NCBI GenBank assembly: GCA_900473205.1
Contig: UCLB01000035.1
Span: forward strand, 118,288-182,287
Direction: 5' to 3'
Source of the DNA: Hyphomicrobiales bacterium
GTDB lineage: Bacteria; Pseudomonadota; Alphaproteobacteria; Rhizobiales; Rhizobiaceae
DNA length: 64,000 bases
Shown: in pieces, positions 8,403-17,678 of the stretch
Numbering within the stretch: the stretch's first letter is position 1
Layout of the letters: each line of letters opens with the position of its first letter
Program-made: the position numbers and the translations under genes
The notes under the pieces: generated by a model
What the model was told of the DNA's origin: nothing
Seen by the model: only the letters and a program-made list of their open reading frames with translations
Databases searched by the model: none

Positions 8403-10493
8403 ATGGCTACGCCTCCGAGCATATTGCCCCTTCCGAAGGTCGCGGCGCGCGGCCGCGATATCGGGTTTGCAGTGGGCATCGTGTGCATTCTCTGCATTCT
8501 CTTCCTGCCCATCCCGGTTTTTCTGATCGACATGGGGCTGGCATTTTCGATTGCGTTTTCCGTCCTTATTTTGATGGTATCACTTTGGATTCAGCGCCCG
8601 CTGGATTTCTCGTCCTTCCCGACTATCCTCCTGATTTCAACGATGATTCGTCTGGCATTGAACATTGCCACGACACGCGTCATCCTTTCGCACGGTAACC
8701 AGGGTCACGATGCGGCCGGTGGTGTGATCGCAGGCTTCTCAAGCCTCGTGATGTCGGGCGATTTTGTCATCGGTTTGATCGTCTTCCTCATCCTGATCGT
8801 GGTGAACTTCATCGTCATCACCAAGGGCGCGACGCGTATCGCGGAAGTCGGCGCCCGCTTTACCCTCGATGCTATTCCCGGCAAACAGATGTCGATTGAT
8901 GCCGACCTCTCGGCTGGTATCATCAATGAAAAAGAAGCCCAGCTGAGGCGTCGTGAGCTGGAAGAAGAAAGCGCCTTTTACGGCGCCATGGACGGTGCGT
9001 CCAAGTTCGTGCGCGGTGATGCAGTTGCCGGCCTGCTGATCACCGCCATCAACATTTGCGGCGGCATCATCATCGGCGTTTTCCGTCACGGTATGCCGAT
9101 TGGCGAAGCCGCGGACGTTTTCGTGAAACTGTCCGTTGGCGACGGTATCGTTTCTCAGGTGCCAGCGCTGATCGTCTCGCTGGCTGCAGGTCTGATCATT
9201 ACCCGTGGTGGCGCGCAGGGTTCCACCGATAAGGCGGTCATTAACCAGCTCAGCGGATATCCCAAAGCGCTGGGTGTTGCGGCGGGACTCATGTTCGTTC
9301 TTGCGCTCATTCCAGGCTTACCCTTTCTCCCGTTTGTGTTTTTGGGTGGAATGCTCGCTTCTGGCGCATGGTTCATTCCACGCCAGCTCGCACGGGATCA
9401 GGCTGCGGAGCGTGTTGCCGAAGAACAGCAGACCACCAAAGCCAACGATGCCGAAAAGGATACCGTCAAGAACTCGCTGCGCACGACGGAAATCGAACTT
9501 GCCCTTGGCAAGCAGGTTTCGCCAAGGCTCTTGGGTGCGCATCAGGAACTCGGCTTCCGCGTCGGAAAAATGCGCAAGAAGTTTGCGTCGCAATACGGTT
9601 TCGTCGTACCCGAGATCAAGGTCACGGACGACATCGCCATTCCCGACAAATCCTACCAGATCCGAATTCACGGCACGACGGTTGCGGCCAGCACGCTTCG
9701 CGTCGGCGAAGTTCTCGTCATCACCGGCAAGGGCCGCAGACCTTCGGTTCCGGGCGACGATGTTCGCGAACCAGCCTTCGGCATGCCAGCCGTGTCGGTT
9801 CTGGAAAACTTCGTGGACGACCTCAGACGCGAAGGCTTCCACCCGATCGATAACATCTCGGCGCTGCTGACCCATGTCAGCGAAGTCATCCGCAACAATC
9901 TGCCGATGCTGCTGTCCTATAAGGACGTCAAGGTTCTCATCGAGCGTTTGGACCCGGAATACAAAAAGCTGGCGGATGAGATTTGCTCGTCGCACATGTC
10001 CTATTCCGGCCTTCAGGCCATCTTGAAGCTGTTGCTGGCAGAACGCGTATCCATTCGTAACCTGCACCTCATTCTCGAAGCCGTGGCGGAACTTGCCCCG
10101 CATCTTCGCAGAACGGAACAGATCGTCGAACACGTCCGCATCCGCATGGCGCAGCAGATTTGCGGCGATCTTTCCGACAATGGTGTGCTGCGCGTCTTGA
10201 GACTGGGTACGAAATGGGACGTCGTCTTCCAGCAGGCCATCAAGCGCGATCCGAAGGGCGAAGTGATCGAATTCGATATCGATCCGCGTCAGGTGGAAGA
10301 GTTCAGCAACGAGGCGAGCAAAGTAATCCGTGAATACATGGATGTCGGACTACCTTTCGTGCTTGTGACTTTGCCCGAAACCCGCTCATATGTGCGGATG
10401 ATTACGGAACGACTCTTCAGCACGTTGCCGGTGCTCTCACATGTCGAATTGGCCAAGGGCACAGAAATAAAGATACTCGGCTCGATCTCATGA
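8403..10493 (+). CDS. flhA: Flagellar biosynthesis protein FlhA
   Basis: FlhA is the large inner-membrane export-gate subunit of the flagellar type III secretion apparatus; its cytoplasmic ring docks chaperone-substrate complexes. The 696 residues have the family layout: about eight membrane segments in the first half (for example [20 protein letters not shown]), the cytosolic FHIPEP-type loop region with [17 protein letters not shown], a linker, and a C-terminal cytoplasmic domain from about residue 350. The ATG at 8403 follows a GGAG. Its stop overlaps the fliR start by four bases, so translation is coupled. It is the first gene of a six-gene plus-strand unit. Confidence 0.97.
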   Translation: MATPPSILPLPKVAARGRDIGFAVGIVCILCILFLPIPVFLIDMGLAFSIAFSVLILMVSLWIQRPLDFSSFPTILLISTMIRLALNIATTRVILSHGNQGHDAAGGVIAGFSSLVMSGDFVIGLIVFLILIVVNFIVITKGATRIAEVGARFTLDAIPGKQMSIDADLSAGIINEKEAQLRRRELEEESAFYGAMDGASKFVRGDAVAGLLITAINICGGIIIGVFRHGMPIGEAADVFVKLSVGDGIVSQVPALIVSLAAGLIITRGGAQGSTDKAVINQLSGYPKALGVAAGLMFVLALIPGLPFLPFVFLGGMLASGAWFIPRQLARDQAAERVAEEQQTTKANDAEKDTVKNSLRTTEIELALGKQVSPRLLGAHQELGFRVGKMRKKFASQYGFVVPEIKVTDDIAIPDKSYQIRIHGTTVAASTLRVGEVLVITGKGRRPSVPGDDVREPAFGMPAVSVLENFVDDLRREGFHPIDNISALLTHVSEVIRNNLPMLLSYKDVKVLIERLDPEYKKLADEICSSHMSYSGLQAILKLLLAERVSIRNLHLILEAVAELAPHLRRTEQIVEHVRIRMAQQICGDLSDNGVLRVLRLGTKWDVVFQQAIKRDPKGEVIEFDIDPRQVEEFSNEASKVIREYMDVGLPFVLVTLPETRSYVRMITERLFSTLPVLSHVELAKGTEIKILGSIS

Positions 10494-11242
10494 TCCCAGA
10501 CCCGCAGGGAACGATAATGGCGCTCTTTCTGGCATTTTGCCGGATTGGTGCCTGTTTGATGGTGATGCCAGGATTTTCCTCGGCACGCCTTCCCATGCAG
10601 ATTCGGTTGCTGACTGCCTTGGCCCTCTCTATGGCCATTTTGCCGTTATTGTGGGACACGATCTATCCTTTGGCGCAAACCGATACGATCACCTTTCTGA
10701 AATACATCTTCTTCGAATCGCTCATCGGCGCGACATTCGGAATGATTGCTCATCTTTACGTGCTGGGCATGCAATTTGCGGCAACCGCCATCGGCATGGC
10801 CATTTCGTTTAACGGCCCGCCCGGTCAGGACGTGCTGGAAGACACATCGGAAAGCCAGCTGTCCAGCATGCTGTCCTATGGCGTTCTGCTGCTGTTGTTC
10901 ATTCTCGATTTCCACCATGTGATCTTTCGCGCCATCGTGGATTCCTACGCATCCATTCCGCTGGGTGGGGCGATGAGCGTGCAGCGCATGCTGATATCGC
11001 TGACCGATACTCTCGTCGCGTCGATGAACATCGCGCTTCGCGTGGCCAGCCCTTTCATCCTGTTCGGATTTTTGTTCAACGTCGCGGTCGGCCTTATCAA
11101 CAAGCTCGCGCCGCAGATTCCGGTCTACTTCATCTCGACACCCTATGCGCTGGGCGGAGGTCTGCTGCTGCTTTATTTCGGCATAGCGGCGCTGGTAAAC
11201 CAGTTTGCAAACGGGTTCTTCCGCGTTTTTGCGAATATGTGA
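10490..11242 (+). CDS. fliR: Flagellar export protein FliR
   Basis: FliR is part of the FliPQR export-gate core in the inner membrane. The 250-residue sequence is almost entirely hydrophobic, with about six membrane segments and the characteristic [12 protein letters not shown] start, the segment [18 protein letters not shown], and a terminal [16 protein letters not shown] region. Length fits the family. It starts inside the flhA stop (ATGA overlap). fliP lies about 2.2 kb downstream on the opposite strand; fliQ and flhB are not in this window. Confidence 0.95.
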   Translation: MIPDPQGTIMALFLAFCRIGACLMVMPGFSSARLPMQIRLLTALALSMAILPLLWDTIYPLAQTDTITFLKYIFFESLIGATFGMIAHLYVLGMQFAATAIGMAISFNGPPGQDVLEDTSESQLSSMLSYGVLLLLFILDFHHVIFRAIVDSYASIPLGGAMSVQRMLISLTDTLVASMNIALRVASPFILFGFLFNVAVGLINKLAPQIPVYFISTPYALGGGLLLLYFGIAALVNQFANGFFRVFANM

Positions 11243-11250
11243 GGTAGACG

Positions 11251-11658
11251 ATGGACCCGCACAAATCCAAGAAGCTCAGCAGGCTGGTGAAGGTCCAGGG
11301 ACACATCCAGCAGATGGCCGAGAATGAGCTGGCGATCACGACGCGTGAGCGCAACGAGCTCTCGGAAAAGATCGAGACACTCAGCGGCTATCTCAATTCG
11401 CTCGATCCGCTGCATCAGCAGATGCTCAAGCATTATGCCGTGAGGCATGACAGGCTGAAGAGCCGTGATGTGCGTCTGGAAGCCATCGAGAAGGCGCAGG
11501 AGCAGCAGGTTCTCAAAGAGACGAAAAAGGGCGAACGTCTCGAGGAAAAGCGTGATGCCGCCCGCCAAGACGAGCAGCGCGAACGTGAAGACAACAGCAT
11601 CTACGAGCTGATCGATCTGCACATGGCCCTGAAAGACACCAGCCTCCAGCAAGGTTAA
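11251..11658 (+). CDS. FliJ-like coiled-coil protein, putative flagellar chaperone
   Basis: The 135-residue product is highly charged and predicted to be almost entirely helical, with heptad-like Leu/Ile spacing (LSEKIETLSGYLNSLDPLHQQMLKHY and later EKAQEQQVLKETKKGE). This resembles FliJ, the coiled-coil stalk of the flagellar export ATPase, in size and composition, but I see no diagnostic motif. The start at 11251 has GAGG eleven bases upstream and lies 8 bases after fliR. The same slot after fliR in other Rhizobiaceae holds an unnamed gene as I recall. FliJ-like is an inference from shape and place. Confidence 0.6.
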   Translation: MDPHKSKKLSRLVKVQGHIQQMAENELAITTRERNELSEKIETLSGYLNSLDPLHQQMLKHYAVRHDRLKSRDVRLEAIEKAQEQQVLKETKKGERLEEKRDAARQDEQREREDNSIYELIDLHMALKDTSLQQG

Positions 11659-11698
11659 GCCGCTATCGTCATCCGATGAAACCGGAAAGGATGACGAC

Positions 11699-12253
11699 GT
11701 GGCCATTTCTCCTCCAAGCGATCTTGTGCTTGATGTTGTGAATGCAGCTGACCCGATACAGGTTACGGCAGCACGAGAGAAACTGCGCTCGATCAGCGCA
11801 TCCCACCAGGCATCAGTGCTGACAGCCAGCAATGCGGGCTTCGAATCGGCGATTAACAGCATCGATACGACGGCCAGCAAGGCCGGGCTTGGGCGTATCC
11901 AGCCGCCGAAAGGCGATGAAAAAATTCCCGAAACCTATCGCAAGTTCGAAGCCAGCGTTCTGTCGACCATGCTCCAGAACATGATGCCGAAGGAAAGCGA
12001 AGAGATTTACGGCAAGGGTTCTGCCGGCGACTTCTGGAAAAGCATGATGGCCGAGCAGATGGCGGATGCCGTTTCCAAGCGCGGCGGCATCGGCATTGCC
12101 GAGCAGGTCTATTCGCAGGCGCTGCAAAAGGCACGCAATGCCGAAGCCCCAACAAAAATGAATGAAGACGACAAGAACCTTGCCCTGAGCATGGTGACGG
12201 ACTTCCAGCGGCGCACCTTTTCTGTAGCCGATACGAAGAAAACTGATAGTTAA
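11699..12253 (+). CDS. flgJ: FlgJ-type rod-binding protein without muramidase domain
   Basis: The 184-residue protein contains the rod-binding domain around residues 75-140: KFEASVLSTMLQNMMPKE followed by GDFWKSMMAEQMADAVSKRGGIGIAEQ, the pattern of the N-terminal half of enteric FlgJ. FlgJ caps the growing rod in the periplasm. The C-terminal glucosaminidase domain of enteric FlgJ is missing, as is normal in alphaproteobacteria, so a separate peptidoglycan-cutting enzyme must be used. The start is GTG at 11699, preceded by AAAGGA; neither of the two nearby upstream ATG codons is in frame. It lies in the flhA-fliR unit. Confidence 0.8.
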   Translation: MAISPPSDLVLDVVNAADPIQVTAAREKLRSISASHQASVLTASNAGFESAINSIDTTASKAGLGRIQPPKGDEKIPETYRKFEASVLSTMLQNMMPKESEEIYGKGSAGDFWKSMMAEQMADAVSKRGGIGIAEQVYSQALQKARNAEAPTKMNEDDKNLALSMVTDFQRRTFSVADTKKTDS

Positions 12254-12271
12254 GCGGAGCGCTGAGAGACA

Positions 12272-12637
12272 ATGGAAATTGTAAACAACGACTACAGAAC
12301 ACAGGCCATTCTCGGTCGCCTCGAAACGGTTATCGACAACGAAAACCAGCGGATCGGCAAAGACCCCGATTTCGATTTCAAGCTTTCGAACGCCCATAAG
12401 AGCCGTTGCCTGTATGAGCTCAGCATGTTGCTCCGCGACGTGGATGGCGCGCAGATCGCTACAAACCACAAGCGTCAGATTCTCGACATCAAGGCTAAGC
12501 TCGCCATCAATACGCGTCGTGTCGAAGCCAACCTGCATGCCGTCAAGGCCGTGGTCGATCTTCTGAAGAATGCTGCAAAGCGTGCCGAAGATGACGGCAC
12601 CTATTCGCTGGAACAGTTTGCAAGCGGGGCGCAATGA
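12272..12637 (+). CDS. FlgN-like small helical protein, putative hook-filament chaperone
   Basis: The 121-residue protein is predicted to be all-helical, with no signal peptide. The pattern LxRLExVIDxENxxI near the N-terminus followed by KSRCLYELSMLLRDVD and a long second helix (LAINTRRVEANLHAVKAVVDLL) resembles the FlgN chaperone family, which guards FlgK and FlgL before export. Its stop overlaps the next gene by four bases. The identification is by pattern and context only and remains tentative. Confidence 0.6.
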   Translation: MEIVNNDYRTQAILGRLETVIDNENQRIGKDPDFDFKLSNAHKSRCLYELSMLLRDVDGAQIATNHKRQILDIKAKLAINTRRVEANLHAVKAVVDLLKNAAKRAEDDGTYSLEQFASGAQ

Positions 12638-13167
12638 TCAAGCTGCTGGCGACAGGCATCTGGATTCTCGTCGTCACGCTCGGCGGCGTCTATGCCGCCG
12701 TGACGTTGGGAAATCACGGTGCAAATCAAGCGGCGGATGCGCCTCCGCCTCCGCATTTCGTTCAAAGTGAAACCGTGACCCTGCCTGTGGTGGCAGATGG
12801 CAAGGTCACCGGATATTTCCTCGTACGCGCCAGCCTGCAAGTGGATGAGGATGCGCTGAAAGAAGTCCATGTCCCGGTTCCGGCCTTCCTGACGGACGAG
12901 CTTTATACGCTGCTCGTCGGCGACAAGCTGGTCAACGTCAAGGACGCGGATAAATTCGACGTCGCGGCCTTCAAGGCGAAGATCAAGGATGGTCTGAACA
13001 CCCGCCTTGAGAAGCCGCTGGTAAAAGAGGTTCTGGTCGAGCAGATGGATTTCATTTCCAAGGAAGACATCGAAGCGAAAGACCCCAATCGCAAGCCTCA
13101 GAAAATCGTCGTCAACACCGACCCGCCGCCACCAAAACCAGCACCTGCTGCAAGTTCCGGTCACTGA
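12634..13167 (+). CDS. Membrane-anchored FliL-like hypothetical protein
   Basis: The 177-residue protein begins with one membrane segment (LLATGIWILVVTLGGVYAAVTL, split here by family custom as residues 4-25). A Pro-rich spacer, a periplasmic domain (about 45-155) and a Pro/Ala/Lys-rich tail follow. The stretch GYFLVRASLQVDEDALKE then VPAFLTDELYTLLVGD recalls the FliL domain, in which a strand is followed by a long helix and ends near the stator. A bona fide fliL is present at 14185-14718, so this would be a second, diverged copy. Translationally coupled to the FlgN-like gene; last in the unit, before a strong terminator. Confidence 0.6.
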   Translation: MIKLLATGIWILVVTLGGVYAAVTLGNHGANQAADAPPPPHFVQSETVTLPVVADGKVTGYFLVRASLQVDEDALKEVHVPVPAFLTDELYTLLVGDKLVNVKDADKFDVAAFKAKIKDGLNTRLEKPLVKEVLVEQMDFISKEDIEAKDPNRKPQKIVVNTDPPPPKPAPAASSGH

Positions 13168-13189
13168 AGCGAAGACATCTTGATAATAC

Positions 13190-13236
13190 CAAAACCGCCT
13201 GAACTGCATTTACGCCAGTTCGGGCGGTTTTCTTTT
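13190..13236 (+). terminator. Intrinsic terminator of the flhA unit
   Basis: AAAACCGCC-TGAACTG and CAGTTC-GGGCGGTTTT form a long, nearly perfect stem with an 8-nt loop, followed by TCTTTT. It begins 22 bases after the last gene of the flhA-fliR unit. The A-run on the other side would allow some function on the minus strand. Confidence 0.9.
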
Positions 13237-13259
13237 GCGTCTGTGTCTGGGGTGAGGGG

Positions 13260-13294
13260 TAGCCCGATAACGTGAAGTCACTTACGCTCGGGTA
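13260..13294. repeat. Nested inverted repeat in the convergent intergenic region
   Basis: TA(G)CCCGA at 13260-13267 pairs with TCGGGTA at 13288-13294, enclosing a second palindrome GTGA-AG-TCAC (13272-13281). There is no T-run. The rest of the 13237-13450 interval shows no ORF I would support. The interval separates two flagellar units facing each other and may be a rearrangement junction. Confidence 0.45.
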
Positions 13295-13450
13295 GGAGCT
13301 AGGGGTGGCCTCCTCCATGCGAGCCGCAAGGGGTGCATCGCGCTGCTCGGCGCTAGCTTCTTGATGGCAATCTAGACCGCCAGCAGTGGAATCACCTCAT
13401 TTGGGTAACGCTCCACGCATAAGCCATGAGCATCGGTTAGGACGAGTGGA

Positions 13451-14188
13451 TCAGGAGAACGATCTGACGAGCGAGCCGACCAGCAGATTCCAGCCATCGA
13501 TCAGCACGAAGAACAGAATCTTGAACGGCAGCGAAATCGAGGTGGGCGGTAGCATCATCATGCCCATCGCCATGGTGATGGTCGCGACAACCATGTCGAT
13601 GACCAGAAACGGCAGGATGATGAGGAAGCCGATTTCAAAACCACGACGGATTTCGGACAGCATGAAGGCCGGGATGAGGACGCGATATTGCGGCACATTG
13701 CCGTTCATCGTTTCCTGGCCCCGTTCATTCGCCAGATCCACGAAAAGCGCGAGATCCTTTGGGCGGGTATTGTTCGTCATGAAGGCGCGGAACGGCTCTG
13801 CGGCACGCTCCACGGCTTGGGCCTCGGTGATCTGGTTTTGCAGCATCGGCTGAATGCCGTCCTGCCAGGAGCGCTCGAAGGTGGGTGCCATGACGTAGAA
13901 GGTCATGAACATCGCCATACTTGTGAGGATCATGGTGGAGGGCGTGGTGCCCAGACCCATGCCGGAGCGCAGAATGGAGAAGGCGATGATGAAACGAGGA
14001 AAGCTCGTTACCATGATCAGAATGCCGGGCGCGATGGACAGAACCGTCAGCAGCCCGAAGGTGCGAATGATCCACGCAGCCGCAGAACCGTCCAGCGGCA
14101 GATTGAGCAAATCTGCTGGCGACTGTTGGGCAAATGCAAGCCCCGGGGTGAGGGCTAGAACAAGCAGAAGGGCGATTTTTCGAATCAT
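13451..14188 (-). CDS. fliP: Flagellar export protein FliP
   Basis: FliP forms the core of the export-gate pore with FliQ and FliR. The 245-residue protein has a cleavable signal peptide (ALTPGLAFAQ), then four membrane segments. Family motifs are visible: SIAPGILIMVTSFPRFIIAFSIL-like block, LRSGMGLGTTPSTMIL, and the C-terminal EIRRGFEIGFLIILPFLVID and MMMLPPTSISLPFKILFF regions. It is the last gene of the minus-strand flgB operon and overlaps fliL by four bases. Confidence 0.97.
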   Translation of the reverse strand: MIRKIALLLVLALTPGLAFAQQSPADLLNLPLDGSAAAWIIRTFGLLTVLSIAPGILIMVTSFPRFIIAFSILRSGMGLGTTPSTMILTSMAMFMTFYVMAPTFERSWQDGIQPMLQNQITEAQAVERAAEPFRAFMTNNTRPKDLALFVDLANERGQETMNGNVPQYRVLIPAFMLSEIRRGFEIGFLIILPFLVIDMVVATITMAMGMMMLPPTSISLPFKILFFVLIDGWNLLVGSLVRSFS

Positions 14189-14718
14189 TCGATCACAAAG
14201 GTTCTGAAGAGAACCTTGGATACGCGCCCTTTTGATCTGAGGTCAACGATTTCTCTTAGGTCATCCCTAAGATATTGAAAGCCGCGTGGGCCCTGAAGCT
14301 GCTGGAGAGAGACGGTTCTGAGATAGGCAAGCATTTCCTGATGCAAGTCCTGGGCGAGTGCCGTGTCGCCGGGACCGGAAAACTGCAGGGCCAATTCAAG
14401 CCTTATCCAGTTGTCGGTGGGGTAACCGAGGTTGGTAACGATCGGATCGAGCGTGATCAGGCTGGGGCCTGTCCCCGCGGCGCCATGCTCACCTGCTGCC
14501 GGTGCGGCACCATGTCCGCCTTCGGCCGCTGCCGTTGCGGGCGCGTGTTCTGCCGGGCTTGGCGGTGTGGCGGCTGCGGGTGCGGACGGCACAAGCAAGG
14601 TCTTGCCGACGAAAAATCCACCGCCGAGCCCCAGTAGCGAAAGCACGGCGATAACGCCCGCAGTCACGACAATCGACGGCTTTTTTGGTGCAGCGGGTTC
14701 GGTGGTCGTAAGGCTCAT
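14185..14718 (-). CDS. fliL: Flagellar basal-body-associated protein FliL
   Basis: FliL is a single-pass inner-membrane protein that surrounds the stator and affects motor torque. The 177 residues contain one membrane segment near residues 17-38 (VIAVLSLLGLGGGFFVGKTL), an Ala/Pro/Gly/His-rich periplasmic linker (about 40-85), then the FliL domain with DPIVTNLGYPTDNWIRLELAL and the closing LRDDLREIVDLRSKGRVSKVLF. The low-complexity linker is unusually rich in Ala, Gly and His but linkers vary in this family. Overlaps fliP and follows flgH by 85 bases. Confidence 0.93.
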   Translation of the reverse strand: MSLTTTEPAAPKKPSIVVTAGVIAVLSLLGLGGGFFVGKTLLVPSAPAAATPPSPAEHAPATAAAEGGHGAAPAAGEHGAAGTGPSLITLDPIVTNLGYPTDNWIRLELALQFSGPGDTALAQDLHQEMLAYLRTVSLQQLQGPRGFQYLRDDLREIVDLRSKGRVSKVLFRTFVIE

Positions 14719-14803
14719 ATTCGTTTCTAACGTCTGTCCCGGAGAGCAGCCCGTGCGGAATGCGGCGGGCCGAATGCCTGTTTATGCTACGTTGTATGCG
14801 CCG

Positions 14804-15529
14804 TCAGATCGGGGAGAACAGGTCGACGACCTGCTGGCCCACTGGCGGCTGCTGGATTTCGGTGATGCGGCCGCGACCGCCGTAAGAAATACGGGCTTCA
14901 GCAATCTTCTCATAAGAAATCGTGTTCTCGGAATTGACGTCCTGCGGACGCACGATGCCGGCTACGTTGAGAATACGCACCTCGTGGTTGACGCGCACCT
15001 CCTGCGAACCGCTGATCAGCAGATTACCATTTTCCAGAATGCCGGTCACGACGGCGGCGACCAGCAACGTCAATTTTTCGGCACGGCTGATCGAGCCTTT
15101 GCCGTTGGATTCGCTGGTATTGTCGAAGCTCATGCTCGAATCCGCCTGCGGCTTCCAGCCAAGAATTTCGGCATTGGCCTTCCAGCCGGTGTCACGATTG
15201 TTTTTTCTGGTCCGGTCCGTCTCGTTGTCGAAGGTTGCCTTGTCATTGATCTGGATGTTGACCGTCAGGATGTCACCGATGTTGAGCGCACGGGCGTCCT
15301 TGAAGAGCGCGGCCTTGCTGTCGCTCCACAGCGAGTAACCGCTGGCCGAGCGCAATGGCTGCTTGGGGTAGGACGCCAGCTGTGGCGCCTGGCTGAACTG
15401 CAATCCGCTGCCGATCGGGCTCATGGCCGGGGCATTACCGATTTCTTTCAGCGTCTGGTTTTGTGTGATGCTGGAGCAACCAGTCAGAACACTTGCGGCA
15501 GACAGGACAAGGATGAGCGCTTTGTTCAT
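14804..15529 (-). CDS. flgH: Flagellar L-ring protein FlgH
   Basis: FlgH builds the outer-membrane L-ring bushing around the rod. The 241-residue precursor has a lipoprotein signal ending in SVLTGCSS, so Cys is lipidated after cleavage, as for FlgH generally. The C-terminal portion shows the family pattern LTLLVAAVVTGILENGNLLISGSQEVRVN-like block and VRPQDVNSENTISYEKIAEARISYGGRG, ending in the usual aromatic-free VVDLFSPI. It overlaps motE by four bases. Confidence 0.96.
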   Translation of the reverse strand: MNKALILVLSAASVLTGCSSITQNQTLKEIGNAPAMSPIGSGLQFSQAPQLASYPKQPLRSASGYSLWSDSKAALFKDARALNIGDILTVNIQINDKATFDNETDRTRKNNRDTGWKANAEILGWKPQADSSMSFDNTSESNGKGSISRAEKLTLLVAAVVTGILENGNLLISGSQEVRVNHEVRILNVAGIVRPQDVNSENTISYEKIAEARISYGGRGRITEIQQPPVGQQVVDLFSPI

Positions 15530-16056
15530 GACGGATCTCTTGATGTGGTTTTATCTGCAGCACTGGACATGATCGATGCGACCATGGCAGCCTTCTTGGC
15601 GTCCATTTCGGCAAGGATCAGGCCCGACTGGCGGGGAGGCAGCTTCATGATGATGGCGGCGGCAAGACCTGCATCGACCTGCTCCAGCTGTGGGGCGGCG
15701 GCATCTGCCTTCATCGTCTTGTAGACGTTGACGAGGTTGCCTTCGGCCTGCTGCATGAAATCATTGCGGCGCTTCAGCCAGTCCTCATATTCGGCTTTTC
15801 GTGCTTCCATGACGGCGATGCGGTTATCGACATCCTGTTGCAGATTTTCGAGTTCCTGCTTCTGCATGAGGTAGCGCTGGTCGCGCGCCTGATCGATGAT
15901 GTTGGTGCAATATTGCTGGATCTCCTGGCCACTCGTGTCGCCGGATGTCACGCGCAACTGCTCCTGCGCCCTTGCGGAAGGCAGGGCGGCAACCATGACG
16001 AACACGGCAATCAGCGTGCGACGGGGCGTGAAGAGGTCGGTAAGCTTAGCCATCAT
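15526..16056 (-). CDS. motE: Motility protein MotE, chaperone for MotC
   Basis: The 176-residue protein has a signal peptide (VAALPSARAQ), a central coiled coil (LMQKQELENLQQDVDNRIAVMEARKAEYEDWL, residues about 65-110, split in helices) and a C-terminal MgtE-N-like helical region (LEQVDAGLAAAIIMKLPPRQSGLILAEMD). This architecture and its place between flgI and flgH match MotE of S. meliloti, a periplasmic chaperone for MotC. Two adjacent ATG codons (16056, 16053) overlap the flgI stop. motB and motC are not in the window. Confidence 0.85.
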   Translation of the reverse strand: MMAKLTDLFTPRRTLIAVFVMVAALPSARAQEQLRVTSGDTSGQEIQQYCTNIIDQARDQRYLMQKQELENLQQDVDNRIAVMEARKAEYEDWLKRRNDFMQQAEGNLVNVYKTMKADAAAPQLEQVDAGLAAAIIMKLPPRQSGLILAEMDAKKAAMVASIMSSAADKTTSRDPS

Positions 16057-17177
16057 TGCAACACCAGTTCTGCTTGCAGCGCGCCGGCTGACTTTATGCC
16101 CTGAAGAATGGAGATGATGCCATCGGGCTTTACGCCGATATTGTTCAGCCCGGCGACCAGTGAGCGCAGGTTCGGTCCTTCGAGTATGGCGACGGGCCCG
16201 CCCTTGTCGATAACGGAAATGTCCGTCTGCGGCTGGACGGCGGTCTGGCCACGGCTGAACGGTGCAGGCTGGATCACCTGCGGCGTTTCCGTGACCTGAA
16301 CGGTCAGCGTGCCATAGCTAACGGCAACCTGTGAAATGCGCACATCAGCGCCGATGACAATGGTACCGGTGCGTTCGTTGATGACGACCTTGGCAGGCGT
16401 GTCCGTTTCGACAGCAAGATTTTCGATACTGGCCATCAGACGGGTGAGGTCCGCCGTGCGCGGCTTCTGGATGAAGACGACCTGACTGTCGCGCGCTTCC
16501 GCAATCGGCTCGCCAAACGAGGTGCGCGCGTAGTTGTTTATGGCATCGGCAATGCGTGTGGATGTCGAGAAGTCGGGGTTGCGTAGTTGCAAGACCAGAT
16601 TGACGGAGTCCTTGAACTGCGATGGCAATTCGCGCTCGATGATCGCGCCGCTTGGAACGCGTCCGGCGGTGGTTACGCCCTGCGTCAACTGTGCGGCCTG
16701 ACCTTCGGCATTGAAACCGGAAACGATGACCGAACCCTGTGCCACTGCATAAATCTGCCCGTCGGCACCGGACATCGAGGTCATGATCAGCGTGCCGCCG
16801 CGCAGCGACGAGGCATCGCCCAAAGAGCTGACATTGACGTCAAGGCGGCTGCCGGGGCTCGCGAATGGCGGAAGGTTGGCGGTGACCATGACGGCGGCGA
16901 CATTCTTCGAGCCGCTCTGGTTACCCTGCATAGAAATGCCGAGGTTCTGCAACATCGCCTTCATAGACTGTTCGGTGAAGGGCGACGAACGCATGCCGTC
17001 GCCGGACCCTTGAAGGCCGACGACGAGACCGTATCCGATCAACTGGTTTTCACGCCCGGCCTGCAAGGAGGCAATGTCTTTGACGCGCGCATTGGCTTGG
17101 GAATAGGCTGCCGGTGTCGTCACGAAAAGCGTGGCGACAATCATGGTGGCAGCAATCAGGCCCTGACGAAAACTCAT
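16053..17177 (-). CDS. flgI: Flagellar P-ring protein FlgI
   Basis: FlgI forms the periplasmic P-ring in the peptidoglycan layer. The 374-residue precursor has a Sec signal peptide (residues 1 to about 26, ending TTPAAYSQA). The mature start ARVKDIASLQAGRENQLIGYGLVVGLQGSGD is diagnostic of the family, as are the SSLGDASSLRGGTLIMT-like block and the C-terminal DLVALLNNLGAKP-type ending (here SLVAGLNNIGVKPDGIISIL). Its ends overlap flgA and motE by four bases each. Confidence 0.97.
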   Translation of the reverse strand: MSFRQGLIAATMIVATLFVTTPAAYSQANARVKDIASLQAGRENQLIGYGLVVGLQGSGDGMRSSPFTEQSMKAMLQNLGISMQGNQSGSKNVAAVMVTANLPPFASPGSRLDVNVSSLGDASSLRGGTLIMTSMSGADGQIYAVAQGSVIVSGFNAEGQAAQLTQGVTTAGRVPSGAIIERELPSQFKDSVNLVLQLRNPDFSTSTRIADAINNYARTSFGEPIAEARDSQVVFIQKPRTADLTRLMASIENLAVETDTPAKVVINERTGTIVIGADVRISQVAVSYGTLTVQVTETPQVIQPAPFSRGQTAVQPQTDISVIDKGGPVAILEGPNLRSLVAGLNNIGVKPDGIISILQGIKSAGALQAELVLQ

Positions 17178-17662
17178 TTCTCAAAAACCTCCACGGTTCC
17201 GTCTTCCTTGGCGGTTCCACTGATTGTCACGCCGGTGTCGCGGTTGCGAACACGCACCACTTCGCCCGCCATGCCATCTTCAATGGCCGTGCCGGAGGCT
17301 GAAAGGTTCATGCCACCCGTGCTGTAGGTGATCCTGATGGTCGTGCCGCGCTGAACCGCAAAGGGATCGCGCAGATCGCTCGGCGTAATGGTACGGCCAG
17401 CAACCAGCGTGCGCTTGGAAACCTTGCCCAGCACGATTTGCAGATTATCGACATAGCCGGGGGCAAGGTTGGGGTTGGTGACGAGAACTTCCGTCACGCG
17501 GTCGCGGGTGATGATGTCGCCGGCGAAAATAGTGCCAGTTGGAACAACGGCGTGTTTTTGCTGCGAAAGAGCGGCCTGGGGTGCGAACACCACCAGGCTG
17601 ACCATGACCGCAAGCGCCATTTTGCAGAGACTGCCAGGCACGTTTTTCGGGCGAAACTTCAT
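17174..17662 (-). CDS. flgA: Flagellar P-ring assembly protein FlgA
   Basis: FlgA is a periplasmic chaperone needed for P-ring polymerisation. The 162-residue protein has a signal peptide and the C-terminal SAF-like domain: VPTGTIFAGDIITRDRVTEV, LVAGRTITPSDLRDPFAVQRGTTIRI-like core, and MNLSASGTAIEDGMAGEVVRVRN. The length is at the short end, consistent with the alphaproteobacterial single-domain form. It starts 16 bases after flgG and overlaps flgI by four bases. Confidence 0.94.
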   Translation of the reverse strand: MKFRPKNVPGSLCKMALAVMVSLVVFAPQAALSQQKHAVVPTGTIFAGDIITRDRVTEVLVTNPNLAPGYVDNLQIVLGKVSKRTLVAGRTITPSDLRDPFAVQRGTTIRITYSTGGMNLSASGTAIEDGMAGEVVRVRNRDTGVTISGTAKEDGTVEVFEK

Positions 17663-17678
17663 GTTACCCTACCTTCGT

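Noticed and set aside
13386..13853. 155-codon plus-strand frame at the end of fliP
   Set aside because: Mostly antisense to fliP and lacks a ribosome site; the part outside fliP is short and has no motif.
14432..15724. 430-codon plus-strand frame opposite fliL, flgH and motE
   Set aside because: It crosses three well-supported genes on the other strand and has no coherent domain.
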